This document shows positions 25,885 to 34,278 of a DNA stretch of 64,000 nucleotides, in pieces. Within the stretch, counting starts at the first letter, position 1, and every line of letters starts with the position of its first letter. The notes under the pieces are model-generated. The model made no database searches. It was given only the letters and a program-made list of their open reading frames with translations, and had not been told where the DNA came from. The stretch spans positions 1 to 64,000 of the forward strand of contig NZ_FMYO01000012.1 in assembly GCF_900096895.1 (NCBI RefSeq). The letters run 5' to 3'. This stretch comes from Acinetobacter kookii. GTDB taxonomy: Bacteria > Pseudomonadota > Gammaproteobacteria > Pseudomonadales > Moraxellaceae. Made by a program: the position numbers and the translations under genes.

Positions 25885-26544
25885 TTATGAAGAGGCAGAA
25901 TCTTTGGATGGGTCCCAGTTGGAGATGCCACGGAAAATCAAATGCACTTGAGTCATGGTTTGCAGCTTAAACTGGTTTTGCTGTGTTGACCGTTCCGGAC
26001 CCTGAAATTTCCGGCTAATGTCCATCCAGGTCATGGCCCAGGTAAAAGACAAGTTAATTAAAATATTGGAAAATACTTGCAGGTCTTGGGCATTACCAAT
26101 GTGCTGCATGGTCTTAACTTGACCCAAATCGTTTGCCAGGTCTTCAATTAAAAAATTAATTTCCCGTGCAATGGCATGGCGGATCACTTCTGAGCCACCC
26201 CAACGCTCGGCAATCATAAAAACCCAAGGTTCAGGATGATGTTCAACCGCCTGAAAAAACAGGTCCAGGCTGATTTCGGTTTTGGTATTCGGTTGATAGA
26301 TATAGGCCTGTCCCAGCTGATGCAAAATGCCTTTTAAATGCATGGCAACCTGATCGACCAGTTCCAGTCCCAGCTCGTTCATGTCCTGAAAATGACGATA
26401 GAACGCCGTCGGCACCAAGCCGACATGACGTGCGATTTCACGCAAACTGATGCTGCTAAAAGAACGCCCAGACGTGCTTAAAGCCAGCGCGGCATCTAAA
26501 AGTGCTTGGCGGCTCTGCTGTTTACGCTCATCCCGTATCGACAT
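25885..26544 (-). CDS. TetR family regulator of the fatty-acid desaturase operon (DesT/FabR-like)
   Basis: A 219-residue regulator. The helix-turn-helix is at about residues 14-58 (RQALLDAALALSTSG...ISLREIARHVGLVPTAFYRHF); the mid-protein segment HPEPWVFMIAERWGGSEVIRHAI resembles the acyl-CoA-sensing domain of DesT and FabR. It is divergent from a ferredoxin reductase and desaturase pair equivalent to Pseudomonas desC-desB, whose regulator DesT senses the saturated/unsaturated acyl-CoA ratio. Three palindromes lie in the intergenic gap, so it likely represses both the operon and itself. Function is assigned by homology plus context. Confidence 0.88.
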   Translation of the reverse strand: MSIRDERKQQSRQALLDAALALSTSGRSFSSISLREIARHVGLVPTAFYRHFQDMNELGLELVDQVAMHLKGILHQLGQAYIYQPNTKTEISLDLFFQAVEHHPEPWVFMIAERWGGSEVIRHAIAREINFLIEDLANDLGQVKTMQHIGNAQDLQVFSNILINLSFTWAMTWMDISRKFQGPERSTQQNQFKLQTMTQVHLIFRGISNWDPSKDSASS

Positions 26545-26607
26545 TCGACTACTCTAAAAAAATTCTGCATGAAGTCTATCAAAAAAAAACAAAATAAACG
26601 ACGAATG

Positions 26608-26629
26608 TCAGTGAACAGGTGTTGACTGA
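26608..26629. promoter_or_regulatory. Operator 1 for the desaturase regulator
   Basis: TCAGTGAACA-GG-TGTTGACTGA, a 22-bp palindrome with a single mismatched pair. It shares the core GTGAACA-NN-TGTT with operator 2 and overlaps the presumed -35 (TTGACT, 26622-26627). Confidence 0.75.
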
Positions 26630-26650
26630 ATTGAAAAACCCTTATAGTGT
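26622..26650 (+). promoter_or_regulatory. Probable promoter of the ferredoxin reductase-desaturase operon
   Basis: TTGACT at 26622-26627 and either TATAGT (15-base spacer) or TAGTGT (17-base spacer) as -10. The -35 is in operator 1 and the -10 in operator 2, so bound repressor would exclude RNA polymerase. Confidence 0.6.
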
Positions 26651-26667
26651 ACAGGTGTTCACTATAA
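26642..26667. promoter_or_regulatory. Operator 2 for the desaturase regulator
   Basis: TTATAGTGTACA-GG-TGTTCACTATAA, a 26-bp palindrome with one mismatched pair, centred 33.5 bases after operator 1 (a little over three helical turns). Confidence 0.78.
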
Positions 26668-26682
26668 GAACAACTGTTCACT
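26668..26682. promoter_or_regulatory. Operator 3 (shorter) for the desaturase regulator
   Basis: GAACA-AC-TGTTC with the half-site extended to TGTTCACT on the right; the left arm is degenerate. Lies between operator 2 and the operon's ribosome-binding site. Confidence 0.55.
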
Positions 26683-26717
26683 CAAATAAATAGCCAGCAA
26701 TAAAAGAGGAACGTCAT

Positions 26718-27740
26718 ATGAGTCATGTGATGCAATATCAGCCGCAATGGATTCGAGAAGATTTTGTCGATTTTATTGCTGAAAAAATCAATCCGGTATG
26801 GGCCTGGAAAAAAGTCAAAGCCAGCATTGTTGATGTACACATGCTCAGTTCCGATTTTTATCAAATTGAGTTGCAGCCGAATCATAATTTTCGCGCTGAT
26901 GCTTTTCGTGCCGGACAAAGTATTTTAGTGACTGTCGTGATTGCAGGTGTGCGTGAGCAACGTAGCTATTCCATTGTCAAAATTGCCGCAAACGGTCATG
27001 TCGTGATTGCAGTGAAACGTCAGGGCAAAGTGTCCAATGCTTTAACCCGTTTGACGGCGGGCAGCGTGGTGGAAATCTCTCAGGCTCGAGGTGATTTCAC
27101 TTTAAGTTCATCTCAGGCGCCTATTCTGTTGTTGGCTTCTGGAAGTGGCATCACCGCTATTTATGCCTTATTGCCACAGGCGATTCGTCAACAAGTCAGC
27201 CAGATTGATCTGATTTATTTCACGCGTGATGATGCCTTTCATAATGAATTGCAGCAATTGGCCGAGCAACATCCACAGTTTAAATATCATCATTTTAATA
27301 CTCTAAACCATAAACAACATTTAACGACGCAACTGCTTGAAAGTACCGTGCCGGATTTTCAGCAATGTCAAAGTTATGCCTGTGGTGCCCAGGGCATGAT
27401 GCAGAGTCTGAACCAGATTTATCAACAGCTGGGGATTGCCGATCTGCTCAGACAGGAATATTTCCAGGTCGTGGTTGATGAAACTGCAGCAGTACAACCG
27501 GTGGTCTTTTTACGTGCCCAACAAGAGTTTGAAGCCAGAACCAATTTGCTGGAAAGTGCCGAACAGGCGGGGTTAAGACCCGCACATGGTTGCCGCATGG
27601 GCATCTGCAATACCTGTACCTGTACCAAAGTGAGCGGTTCGACCAAAAACCTGCTGACCGGTGAAATCGACCACGATAGCAATACCCAGATCAAGTTGTG
27701 TATTAGCCAGGCCGTGAGTCCGGTAGTGATTAACCTTTAA
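26718..27740 (+). CDS. Ferredoxin reductase with C-terminal 2Fe-2S domain, desaturase electron donor
   Basis: A 340-residue flavoprotein passing electrons from NAD(P)H through FAD to a plant-type 2Fe-2S cluster. The FAD domain (about 45-140) has the RSYSI-type motif QRSYSIV; the NAD(P) domain has LLLASGSGITAIYALL; the C-terminal ferredoxin domain has Cys292, Cys297, Cys300 (in GCRMGICNTC) and Cys328. Equivalent to Pseudomonas DesC, the partner of acyl-CoA desaturase DesB. AGAGGAACGTCAT precedes the ATG. The desaturase follows, 84 bases downstream, in the same regulated unit. Confidence 0.9.
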   Translation: MSHVMQYQPQWIREDFVDFIAEKINPVWAWKKVKASIVDVHMLSSDFYQIELQPNHNFRADAFRAGQSILVTVVIAGVREQRSYSIVKIAANGHVVIAVKRQGKVSNALTRLTAGSVVEISQARGDFTLSSSQAPILLLASGSGITAIYALLPQAIRQQVSQIDLIYFTRDDAFHNELQQLAEQHPQFKYHHFNTLNHKQHLTTQLLESTVPDFQQCQSYACGAQGMMQSLNQIYQQLGIADLLRQEYFQVVVDETAAVQPVVFLRAQQEFEARTNLLESAEQAGLRPAHGCRMGICNTCTCTKVSGSTKNLLTGEIDHDSNTQIKLCISQAVSPVVINL

Positions 27741-27824
27741 AAAATAAAAACGCTTTAATAGCGCCGTTTAGTGAGTGATCGCACTTTTAAAAACAGGGTT
27801 CGATGCTCACTCAGGAGAAAAACA

Positions 27825-28970
27825 ATGAATATGTCAGTGAAGTTTCAAGAAAAAAGTAAATCAAAATATTTAAGCCCTGAACAAATTGCCGAATTTGGTG
27901 AAAAAGTCGATGCCATTCGCCGTGAAGTGATGGACAATATTGGCGAAAAAGATGCTGAATACATTTATAAAATCCGCGATTTTGTCCGTTATAGCGAAAT
28001 TGCCTCCCGTGGCATGTTGATGTTTGGCGGCTGGATTCCGCCAGTCTGGTTATTGGGCACGGGCTTGTTGGGTATTTCCAAAATTGTGGAAAATATGGAG
28101 CTGGGCCATAACGTGATGCACGGTCAGTTTGACTGGCTGAACGACCCGAATCTGAACGGTGCCAATTATGACTGGGATACCATGGCGACTGGGGATGACT
28201 GGAAATATACCCACAATTATATCCATCACACCTATACCAATATTATTGGTAAGGACCATGATGTGGGCTATGGCCTGATTCGGGTCAGTGAATCGCAAAA
28301 ATGGGAACCGCGTTTTTTATTTAATATTCCTTTAACCATTCAGCTCATGCTGTTCTTTGAATGGTATGTCGGCGTACAGGGTTTACATCTGGAAGATGTG
28401 CTGGTTTATAAAACCAAAACCTGGAAAGAGGTATGGAAAGAGTCGGCAAAATTCCGTAAAAAAGCCACCCGTCAGATTGCCAAAGATTATGTATTTTTCC
28501 CGTTAATTGCAGGTCCGAATGCACTGCCGGTCTTTGCCGGCAATGCCGTGGCCAATGTCATTCGTAGCCTCTGGGCATCCGCAGTGATTTTTAATGGACA
28601 TTTCACGGAAGATGCCGAAACCTTTGAACCGGATAATACTGAAAATGAAACCCGCGCCGAATGGTACTTACGTCAGATTCGCGGATCGAGCAATTTTAGC
28701 GGCACAGAATGGCTGCACATTTTAAGCGGTAATTTGAGTCATCAAATTGAACATCATCTGTTCCCGGATATGCCGGCAAACCGTTATGCAGAAGTGGCGC
28801 CTAAAATTCGTGCCTTATGTGCCGAATATGGCATTCACTATAACGAAGCCAGCTTTTTTAAACAGTTCGGCAGTGTCTGGGTGCGTTTGGCCAAATGTTC
28901 ATTGCCAAATTCATGGACCTCAACCCTTGACCAATCTAAACAGAAATTAAAAGGCTTATTGGGCTTTTAA
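27825..28970 (+). CDS. Fatty acid (acyl-CoA) desaturase, DesB-like
   Basis: A 381-residue membrane di-iron desaturase. The three His boxes are intact: HNVMH (95-99), HNYIHH (130-135) and HQIEHH (306-311). Hydrophobic segments flank residues about 65-90 and 190-270. It probably introduces a cis double bond into saturated acyl chains of CoA thioesters or lipids, adjusting membrane fluidity with electrons from the upstream reductase. The ATG follows CAGGAG; an in-frame GTG 18 codons upstream is not used. Regiospecificity (delta-9 as in DesB) is inferred from operon similarity only. Confidence 0.9.
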   Translation: MNMSVKFQEKSKSKYLSPEQIAEFGEKVDAIRREVMDNIGEKDAEYIYKIRDFVRYSEIASRGMLMFGGWIPPVWLLGTGLLGISKIVENMELGHNVMHGQFDWLNDPNLNGANYDWDTMATGDDWKYTHNYIHHTYTNIIGKDHDVGYGLIRVSESQKWEPRFLFNIPLTIQLMLFFEWYVGVQGLHLEDVLVYKTKTWKEVWKESAKFRKKATRQIAKDYVFFPLIAGPNALPVFAGNAVANVIRSLWASAVIFNGHFTEDAETFEPDNTENETRAEWYLRQIRGSSNFSGTEWLHILSGNLSHQIEHHLFPDMPANRYAEVAPKIRALCAEYGIHYNEASFFKQFGSVWVRLAKCSLPNSWTSTLDQSKQKLKGLLGF

Positions 28971-29143
28971 TATTCTATCACAAGCTTAAGGATATGCAGG
29001 GCGGGTAGTGAATTTCATGCAAGCTTAAATGGACGCGTCTGGGCTTGATGGTTTTTGCCAATGGAGAATCTCCGGGCAAAACCTGAGAGCCTGCTTCTGT
29101 TATACTAGGCCGCAATGAATTTTAGCCAAAACAAGGACTCATT

Positions 29144-29860
29144 ATGCGTATCGACCAACGTACATTAGATCAATTACGTGAGGTAAAAATTACCCGTAAC
29201 TATACACGTTATGCGGAAGGTTCAGTGTTGATTGAATTTGGTCATACTAAAGTTCTTTGTACCGCAAGTATTGATAATTCGGTACCGCGTTTCTTGAAAG
29301 GGAAAGGACAAGGCTGGGTGACTGCGGAATACGGCATGTTGCCACGTTCAACCCATACCCGTAGTGACCGTGAAGCCGCGCGTGGTAAACAAAGTGGCCG
29401 TACTCAGGAAATCCAGCGTCTGATTGGTCGTAGCCTGCGTGCCATGGTCGATTTGAAGAAACTGGGTGAAAACACCATTACCATCGACTGTGATGTGATT
29501 CAGGCAGATGGCGGTACGCGTACTGCTTCCATTACCGGTGCAGCAGTGGCTTTAGTGGATGCCATGAATGTATTGCTTGAAACCAAGAAAATTAAGCAAG
29601 ATCCGTTGAAAGGTCTGGTGGCCGCGATTTCTGTCGGCATGTATCAGGACAAAGCCTTACTGGATCTGTGTTATGAAGAAGATTCAAATTGCCAAACTGA
29701 CTTAAACGTGGTGATGACTCAGGCAGGCGAATTTATCGAGCTGCAGGGTACGGCTGAAGACAAGCCATTTACCCGTGCACAATGTAACGAAATGCTGGAA
29801 TTGGCAGAAAAAGGTATTCAAGAACTCATTAAAAAACAGCAAGAAGCTTTAGGCTGGTAA
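29144..29860 (+). CDS. rph: Ribonuclease PH
   Basis: A 238-residue phosphorolytic 3'-5' exoribonuclease trimming tRNA precursors. N terminus [20 protein letters not shown], then [17 protein letters not shown], the Arg-rich RNA/phosphate segment [20 protein letters not shown], and the [21 protein letters not shown] catalytic region (split). Length matches the family. TATACT at 29101 is a good -10; the -35 is weak. Followed by a strong terminator. Confidence 0.96.
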   Translation: MRIDQRTLDQLREVKITRNYTRYAEGSVLIEFGHTKVLCTASIDNSVPRFLKGKGQGWVTAEYGMLPRSTHTRSDREAARGKQSGRTQEIQRLIGRSLRAMVDLKKLGENTITIDCDVIQADGGTRTASITGAAVALVDAMNVLLETKKIKQDPLKGLVAAISVGMYQDKALLDLCYEEDSNCQTDLNVVMTQAGEFIELQGTAEDKPFTRAQCNEMLELAEKGIQELIKKQQEALGW

Positions 29861-29885
29861 GTTGTTGGTTTAAACATCTCAGCAA

Positions 29886-29916
29886 TAAAAAACGCACCCA
29901 TCGGTGCGTTTTTTAT
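29886..29916. terminator. Terminator between rph and nadC
   Basis: AAAAAACGCACC/GGTGCGTTTTTT with loop CATC; works in both directions for the convergent genes. Confidence 0.9.
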
Positions 29917-29949
29917 TTACTCAATCTTTATTGAGTTGAGCGGGGGAGA

Positions 29950-30795
29950 TCAAGCATTAAAACGCATGGATAAATCCACGGCTTTCACGTCTTTGGTCAA
30001 CACACCCATCGAAATATAGTCCACACCTGACGTTGCCACTTCACGTAAGTTTGCAATGGTAATATTGCCCGATGCTTCCAGCTTGCAACGACCGGCAACA
30101 TGCTTCACCGCATCAATCATTTGCTGCTGGCTGAAGTTATCCAGCATCACGATATCCGCTTTTGCTTCTAAAGCCTGGTTCAGCTCATCCCAGGTTTCCA
30201 CTTCCACTTCCACCGGTTTACCCGGTGCGATGTTATGTGCTTTGGCTATCGCCTGAGCAATCCCGCCCGCGGCCATAATGTGGTTTTCTTTAATTAAGAA
30301 GGCATCGAATAAACCGAGGCGATGGTTCTGACCGCCACCAATGGCCACGGCATATTTTTGTGCAATACGTAAGCCCGGCAAGGTTTTACGGGTATCCAGC
30401 AATTTGGTATTCAAGCCGTCAAGTTCTTTGACATATAAAGCAGTTTTGGTCGCTACAGCAGAAAGTGTTTGCACAAAGTTGAGGGCAGGGCGTTCCACCG
30501 TGAGCAGGCTGCGTGCAGAGCCGGCCAGTTTTAAAAAGGCTTCATTGGCGTTTACGCGGTCACCATCATTTTTTAGCCAGGTCACCTGTACTTTTGGATC
30601 ATAGGCCTGAATCAGGGCATTGACCCAAGGCTGACCGGCCAGCACCATGTCTTCACGGCTAATGATGGTTGCTGTGGCCTGTTCATCTTCAGGGGTTAAT
30701 AAAGCGGTGATATCCCCTTCGCCAATATCTTCTTGTAATGCTTGCTGAATGTTGATTTCGATTGATTGTTCAAGCAAAGATTGAGATATGCTCAT
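29950..30795 (-). CDS. nadC: Nicotinate-nucleotide pyrophosphorylase (carboxylating)
   Basis: A 281-residue enzyme converting quinolinate and PRPP to nicotinate mononucleotide in de novo NAD synthesis. Visible: EDIGEGDITALL, RPALNFVQTLSAVAT, LLDTRKTLPGLRIAQKYAV with the PRPP/quinolinate Arg-Lys cluster, GGGQNHRLGLFDAFLIKENH and EASGNI. Together with pncA and pncB in this window it covers both synthesis and salvage arms of NAD metabolism. Stand-alone; convergent with rph and divergent from ampD. Confidence 0.96.
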   Translation of the reverse strand: MSISQSLLEQSIEINIQQALQEDIGEGDITALLTPEDEQATATIISREDMVLAGQPWVNALIQAYDPKVQVTWLKNDGDRVNANEAFLKLAGSARSLLTVERPALNFVQTLSAVATKTALYVKELDGLNTKLLDTRKTLPGLRIAQKYAVAIGGGQNHRLGLFDAFLIKENHIMAAGGIAQAIAKAHNIAPGKPVEVEVETWDELNQALEAKADIVMLDNFSQQQMIDAVKHVAGRCKLEASGNITIANLREVATSGVDYISMGVLTKDVKAVDLSMRFNA

Positions 30796-30970
30796 CAGTA
30801 TTTCCGTATCTTTTTTAACCCATGAAAGTTGCGCGTTATTTTAGCATTGTTCATTTAAAAGAACTGTTTTTTTGCAGCAATTTTATCTGGGGAATTTGAG
30901 ATTTTAAGTTTAAAGTTTTAGGATTGCGCTAAAATCATCAGCTTATGTGAACAGGACTCAGGATCGGCAT

Positions 30971-31549
30971 ATGCAACAGGCACCCTTTTTTCAGGTCATC
31001 GACGGTCAGTTAATCGGTGCCAGGCAAGTAGCTTCCCCCAATTATAATCAGCGTCCCGAACATACTGAAATTCAACTGGTGGTGGTACATAACATCAGTC
31101 TGCCACCGTCACAGTTTGGTGGGGGATATATTGAACAGTTTTTTCAGAACCAGCTGGACTGGTCACAGCATCCTTATTTTCAAAGCATTGAAGGTATGCA
31201 GGTTTCTGCGCATCTGCTGATTTTACGCAGTGGGGAAGTGCTGCAATTCGTGAATTTCAATGATCGGGCCTGGCATGCCGGACGTTCCACTTACCTGGGT
31301 AAAAAAGAATGTAATGACTATTCCATCGGCATTGAACTGGAAGGCAGTGATGATTTGCCCTTTGACGAGGTGCAATATGCAGTGCTGGCGCAAGTGACGG
31401 CTGCATTGCAGGTGGCTTATCCAAAAATTCTACAACATTTGGCCGGCCACTCGGACATTGCGCCTGGACGTAAAACCGATCCAGGCCCATTTTTTGACTG
31501 GGTCAAATTCAGAACTTTATTGCAGCAGCATAAAATCCATCAAGAATGA
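30971..31549 (+). CDS. ampD: 1,6-anhydro-N-acetylmuramyl-L-alanine amidase AmpD
   Basis: A 192-residue cytosolic zinc amidase that cleaves recycled anhydro-muropeptides and thereby limits beta-lactamase-inducing signals. Zinc ligands His40 (in VVVHNIS), His160 (in LAGHSDIAPGRKTDPG) and Asp170; Glu122 in GIELEGSD. The ATG follows AGGATCGG; an in-frame GTG 8 codons earlier is less likely. Upstream of murJ, in line with the peptidoglycan theme. Confidence 0.94.
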   Translation: MQQAPFFQVIDGQLIGARQVASPNYNQRPEHTEIQLVVVHNISLPPSQFGGGYIEQFFQNQLDWSQHPYFQSIEGMQVSAHLLILRSGEVLQFVNFNDRAWHAGRSTYLGKKECNDYSIGIELEGSDDLPFDEVQYAVLAQVTAALQVAYPKILQHLAGHSDIAPGRKTDPGPFFDWVKFRTLLQQHKIHQE

Positions 31550-31630
31550 ATGGGCTTTATGATTAAACAACGAAACTCCCTGTGGAGTTTCATTACAATA
31601 GCGACTTAATTTTTTCACTGGGTGGTTACG

Positions 31631-33172
31631 ATGGCGCTTTGGCGATCGACCTTTATTGTTAGTACAATGACCATGTTGTCTCGGGTGCTGGGCTTGGTCC
31701 GAGATGTGGTGTTGCTGAATGTGTTTGGTGCGGGTAAAGATTTCGATACCTTTGTGGTGGCCTTTCGTATTCCGAACTTTTTCAGGCGCTTATTTGCCGA
31801 AGGGGCATTCTCGCAAGCGTTTATTCCGGTTCTAACTGAATATAAAACCACGCGCACTCATGCAGAAGTGCAAATTCTGATTAGTCGGGTCTTTGGCTGT
31901 CTGGCCACCTTTATGACCGCCCTGACCTTTATTGCCATGATTGCAGCGCCGGCCGTGCTATATATCTATGCACCCGGTTTCCATGACGACCCGGAAAAAT
32001 TTGCCCTAGCGACGGACATGTTCCGCCTGACCATTCCCTATCTGCTGTTTATGTCTTTAACGGCTTTTGCCAGCAGCATCCTGAACAGTTACGGTTCTTT
32101 TTCAACACCGGCTTTTTCGCCGGTATTATTGAATATCACCATGATTGCAGGTGCGTGGTGGCTCACGCCCTATATGGCCGAACCGATTATGGCACTCGGC
32201 TGGGCGGTGGTGATTGCCGGTATCTTGCAGCTGGTGATTCAGATTCCAGAGCTGTGGCGCAAAAAACTGCTAATTCCACCTAAAGTGGATTTCAAGCACG
32301 AAGGTGTGGAACGCATCATGAAATTGATGCTCCCGGCACTGTTTGGTGTTTCGGTCACGCAAATTAACCTGCTGTTGAATACCATTTGGGCATCCTTCAT
32401 GCAGGATGGTTCGGTATCGTGGTTATACAGTGCCGAGCGGATGACGGAATTGCCTTTAGGCTTAATTGGTGTGGCGATTGGTACCGTGATTTTACCTTCG
32501 CTGTCTGCACGTCATGCCGAACAGGATCAGGCCAAGTTCCGTAGCATGATTGACTGGGCTGCCAAGGTGATCATGCTGGTCGGTATTCCGGCCAGTATCG
32601 CCTTATTTATGCTGTCTACGCCAATTATTCAGGCCTTGTTCCAGCGTGGGCAATTTACCTTTGAAGATACGCAAATGACGGCTTTGGCCCTGCAATGTAT
32701 GAGTGCCGGGGTGATTTCCTTCATGCTGATTAAAGTCTTTGCCCCAGGTTTTTATGCCCAGCAAGATACCCGAACGCCGGTGCGTGTGGGCCTGATGGCG
32801 GTAGCCGCGAATGCCATTTTAAACGTGGTGTTTATTGGTTTCTTTAAGCTGATTGACTGGCATGCAGAGCATATGGCTTTGGCCTTGGCTTCTTCCGGTT
32901 CGGCACTGGTCAATGCCGGCATGCTGTATTTCTATTTGCATAAACGCAATATTTTCCGCTTTGCCGGACACTGGAAAAAGCTGTTTCTGCAATATGCGAT
33001 TGCCAATGCCGCGATGGTTGCTGCACTGTGGTATGGCTTGACCTTGTACAATGGAGATGTATCGCAGTGGATGCGGATTCTGGAAGTGATTGGTTTGTGT
33101 GTCGCCGGTGTGGTGGCTTATGCCATTGGTTTATTGGCCACAGGTTTTAGACCCCGTCACTTACGCCCTTAA
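31631..33172 (+). CDS. murJ: Lipid II flippase MurJ
   Basis: A 513-residue polytopic inner-membrane protein (about 14 segments) that flips lipid II for peptidoglycan synthesis. Motifs: SRVLGLVRDVVLLNVFGAG, RIPNFFRRLFAEGAFSQAFIP near the N terminus, and the central cavity region with ALFGVSVTQINLLLNTIWAS and YSAERMTELPLGLIGVAIGT. All match MurJ/MviN. The ATG is preceded by GGGTGGT; an in-frame GTG three codons earlier is also possible. A bidirectional terminator follows about 110 bases on. Confidence 0.96.
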   Translation: MALWRSTFIVSTMTMLSRVLGLVRDVVLLNVFGAGKDFDTFVVAFRIPNFFRRLFAEGAFSQAFIPVLTEYKTTRTHAEVQILISRVFGCLATFMTALTFIAMIAAPAVLYIYAPGFHDDPEKFALATDMFRLTIPYLLFMSLTAFASSILNSYGSFSTPAFSPVLLNITMIAGAWWLTPYMAEPIMALGWAVVIAGILQLVIQIPELWRKKLLIPPKVDFKHEGVERIMKLMLPALFGVSVTQINLLLNTIWASFMQDGSVSWLYSAERMTELPLGLIGVAIGTVILPSLSARHAEQDQAKFRSMIDWAAKVIMLVGIPASIALFMLSTPIIQALFQRGQFTFEDTQMTALALQCMSAGVISFMLIKVFAPGFYAQQDTRTPVRVGLMAVAANAILNVVFIGFFKLIDWHAEHMALALASSGSALVNAGMLYFYLHKRNIFRFAGHWKKLFLQYAIANAAMVAALWYGLTLYNGDVSQWMRILEVIGLCVAGVVAYAIGLLATGFRPRHLRP

Positions 33173-33284
33173 TTTTGAGCTTACAACTCTCCACAGCCAG
33201 ATAAGTTAGATAAAAAGATAGCTAACTTTGATTCGGTTTTTTTGAGAGGTAGATGATAGAAAGCTGAAGCAAAAAACGGATATA

Positions 33285-33313
33285 AAAAAGAGCCTGAACA
33301 GGCTCTTTTTTTG
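33285..33313. terminator. Bidirectional terminator between murJ and the DUF1328 gene
   Basis: AAAAAAGAGCCTG/(C)AGGCTCTTTTTTT with loop AA(C); T-runs on both strands. Confidence 0.9.
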
Positions 33314-33347
33314 ATTAAGTGAGATGTTTTTAACGGAGGTTATTCAA

Positions 33348-33506
33348 CTAAACCCTTCCACGAGAGAGGAAGCCGACGATTGCCAGAATAACGGCAATGA
33401 CGAGTAAAATAATCGCAAAATCCTTCGATAATCCTGCGACGCCAGCAAAACCGAGTAGACTCGCAATCAGTGCAATCACTGCAAAAATAATCGCCCAACG
33501 GAACAT
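33348..33506 (-). CDS. DUF1328 small membrane protein (YtjA-like)
   Basis: A 52-residue protein too short for most ORF cut-offs but clear: GGAGAAAG six bases before ATG, then [40 protein letters not shown] and a basic tail ending SRGRV. Two hydrophobic helices with the F-GVAG-S turn are the hallmark of DUF1328. The family is widespread and often stress-induced; function unknown. It has its own promoter region in 33507-33697 and ends at the bidirectional terminator. Confidence 0.9.
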   Translation of the reverse strand: MFRWAIIFAVIALIASLLGFAGVAGLSKDFAIILLVIAVILAIVGFLSRGRV

Positions 33507-33697
33507 AAGCTTTCTCCATGTGTTGTTATTTTCAAAGTAGATTCAGTATAGGGGGGGATAATTTCCAACAGTGTTATGCTTATGTTTAAAAAATGTTCAC
33601 TTTGACAGCAAATATATGATTTGAAGTAAAAATCATATTCCTACATTGTGAACTTGAACACGTTATAATAAGCAGCTTCTTTTAATTTCTCACTGTT

Positions 33698-34150
33698 ATG
33701 ACTGAACAATTGCGTCCACAATTCTGGAAAAAATACGCTTTAACTGAACTTAATCCTGCCGAATGGGAGGCATTATGTGATGGTTGTGGTCTCTGCTGTT
33801 TAATCAAGCTGGAAGATGAAGAACTGCAAGAAGTCGCTTATACCAAGGTGGCTTGCAAACTTTTAGACTGCCAGACTGCACGTTGTAGCAATTATGAGCA
33901 GCGACTTGACCATGTGCCGGATTGCATTCAGCTGACACCAGAAAAGTTAGATACTATTCACTGGCTGCCGCCGAGCTGTGCTTATCGCCGTTTAAAAGAA
34001 GGCAAGACTTTACCTGCCTGGCATTATTTAAATACCGGAACACGTGACAGTGTGATCAAGGCGAGAAAATCGGCAGCCGGCCGCTGTATTTCCGAAACGC
34101 AAGTCAATGAAGACGATCTTGAAGAATATATTGTGCGCTGGGTGCGTTAA
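33698..34150 (+). CDS. YcgN family cysteine-cluster protein (UPF0260)
   Basis: A 150-residue cytosolic protein with a conserved Cys set: CDGCGLCC near residues 28-34, VACKLLDCQTARCSNYEQR, VPDCIQLTPEKLDTIHWLP and SCAYR. The arrangement is that of the YkgJ/YcgN zinc- or iron-sulfur-binding group; biochemical role unknown. Single gene; the preceding 190 bases are shared with the divergent DUF1328 gene. Confidence 0.9.
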   Translation: MTEQLRPQFWKKYALTELNPAEWEALCDGCGLCCLIKLEDEELQEVAYTKVACKLLDCQTARCSNYEQRLDHVPDCIQLTPEKLDTIHWLPPSCAYRRLKEGKTLPAWHYLNTGTRDSVIKARKSAAGRCISETQVNEDDLEEYIVRWVR

Positions 34151-34278
34151 TTGCCTGTTCATCCTCCTGTCAGCTTCGGCTGAAATCACCTGAAAACCTT
34201 AATCCTCGACAGCTAATAAAGTCACTGCCTGAGCCTGTAAAGTAGAGGAGGACTGCAAGCATGAATAAACTTGAATGG

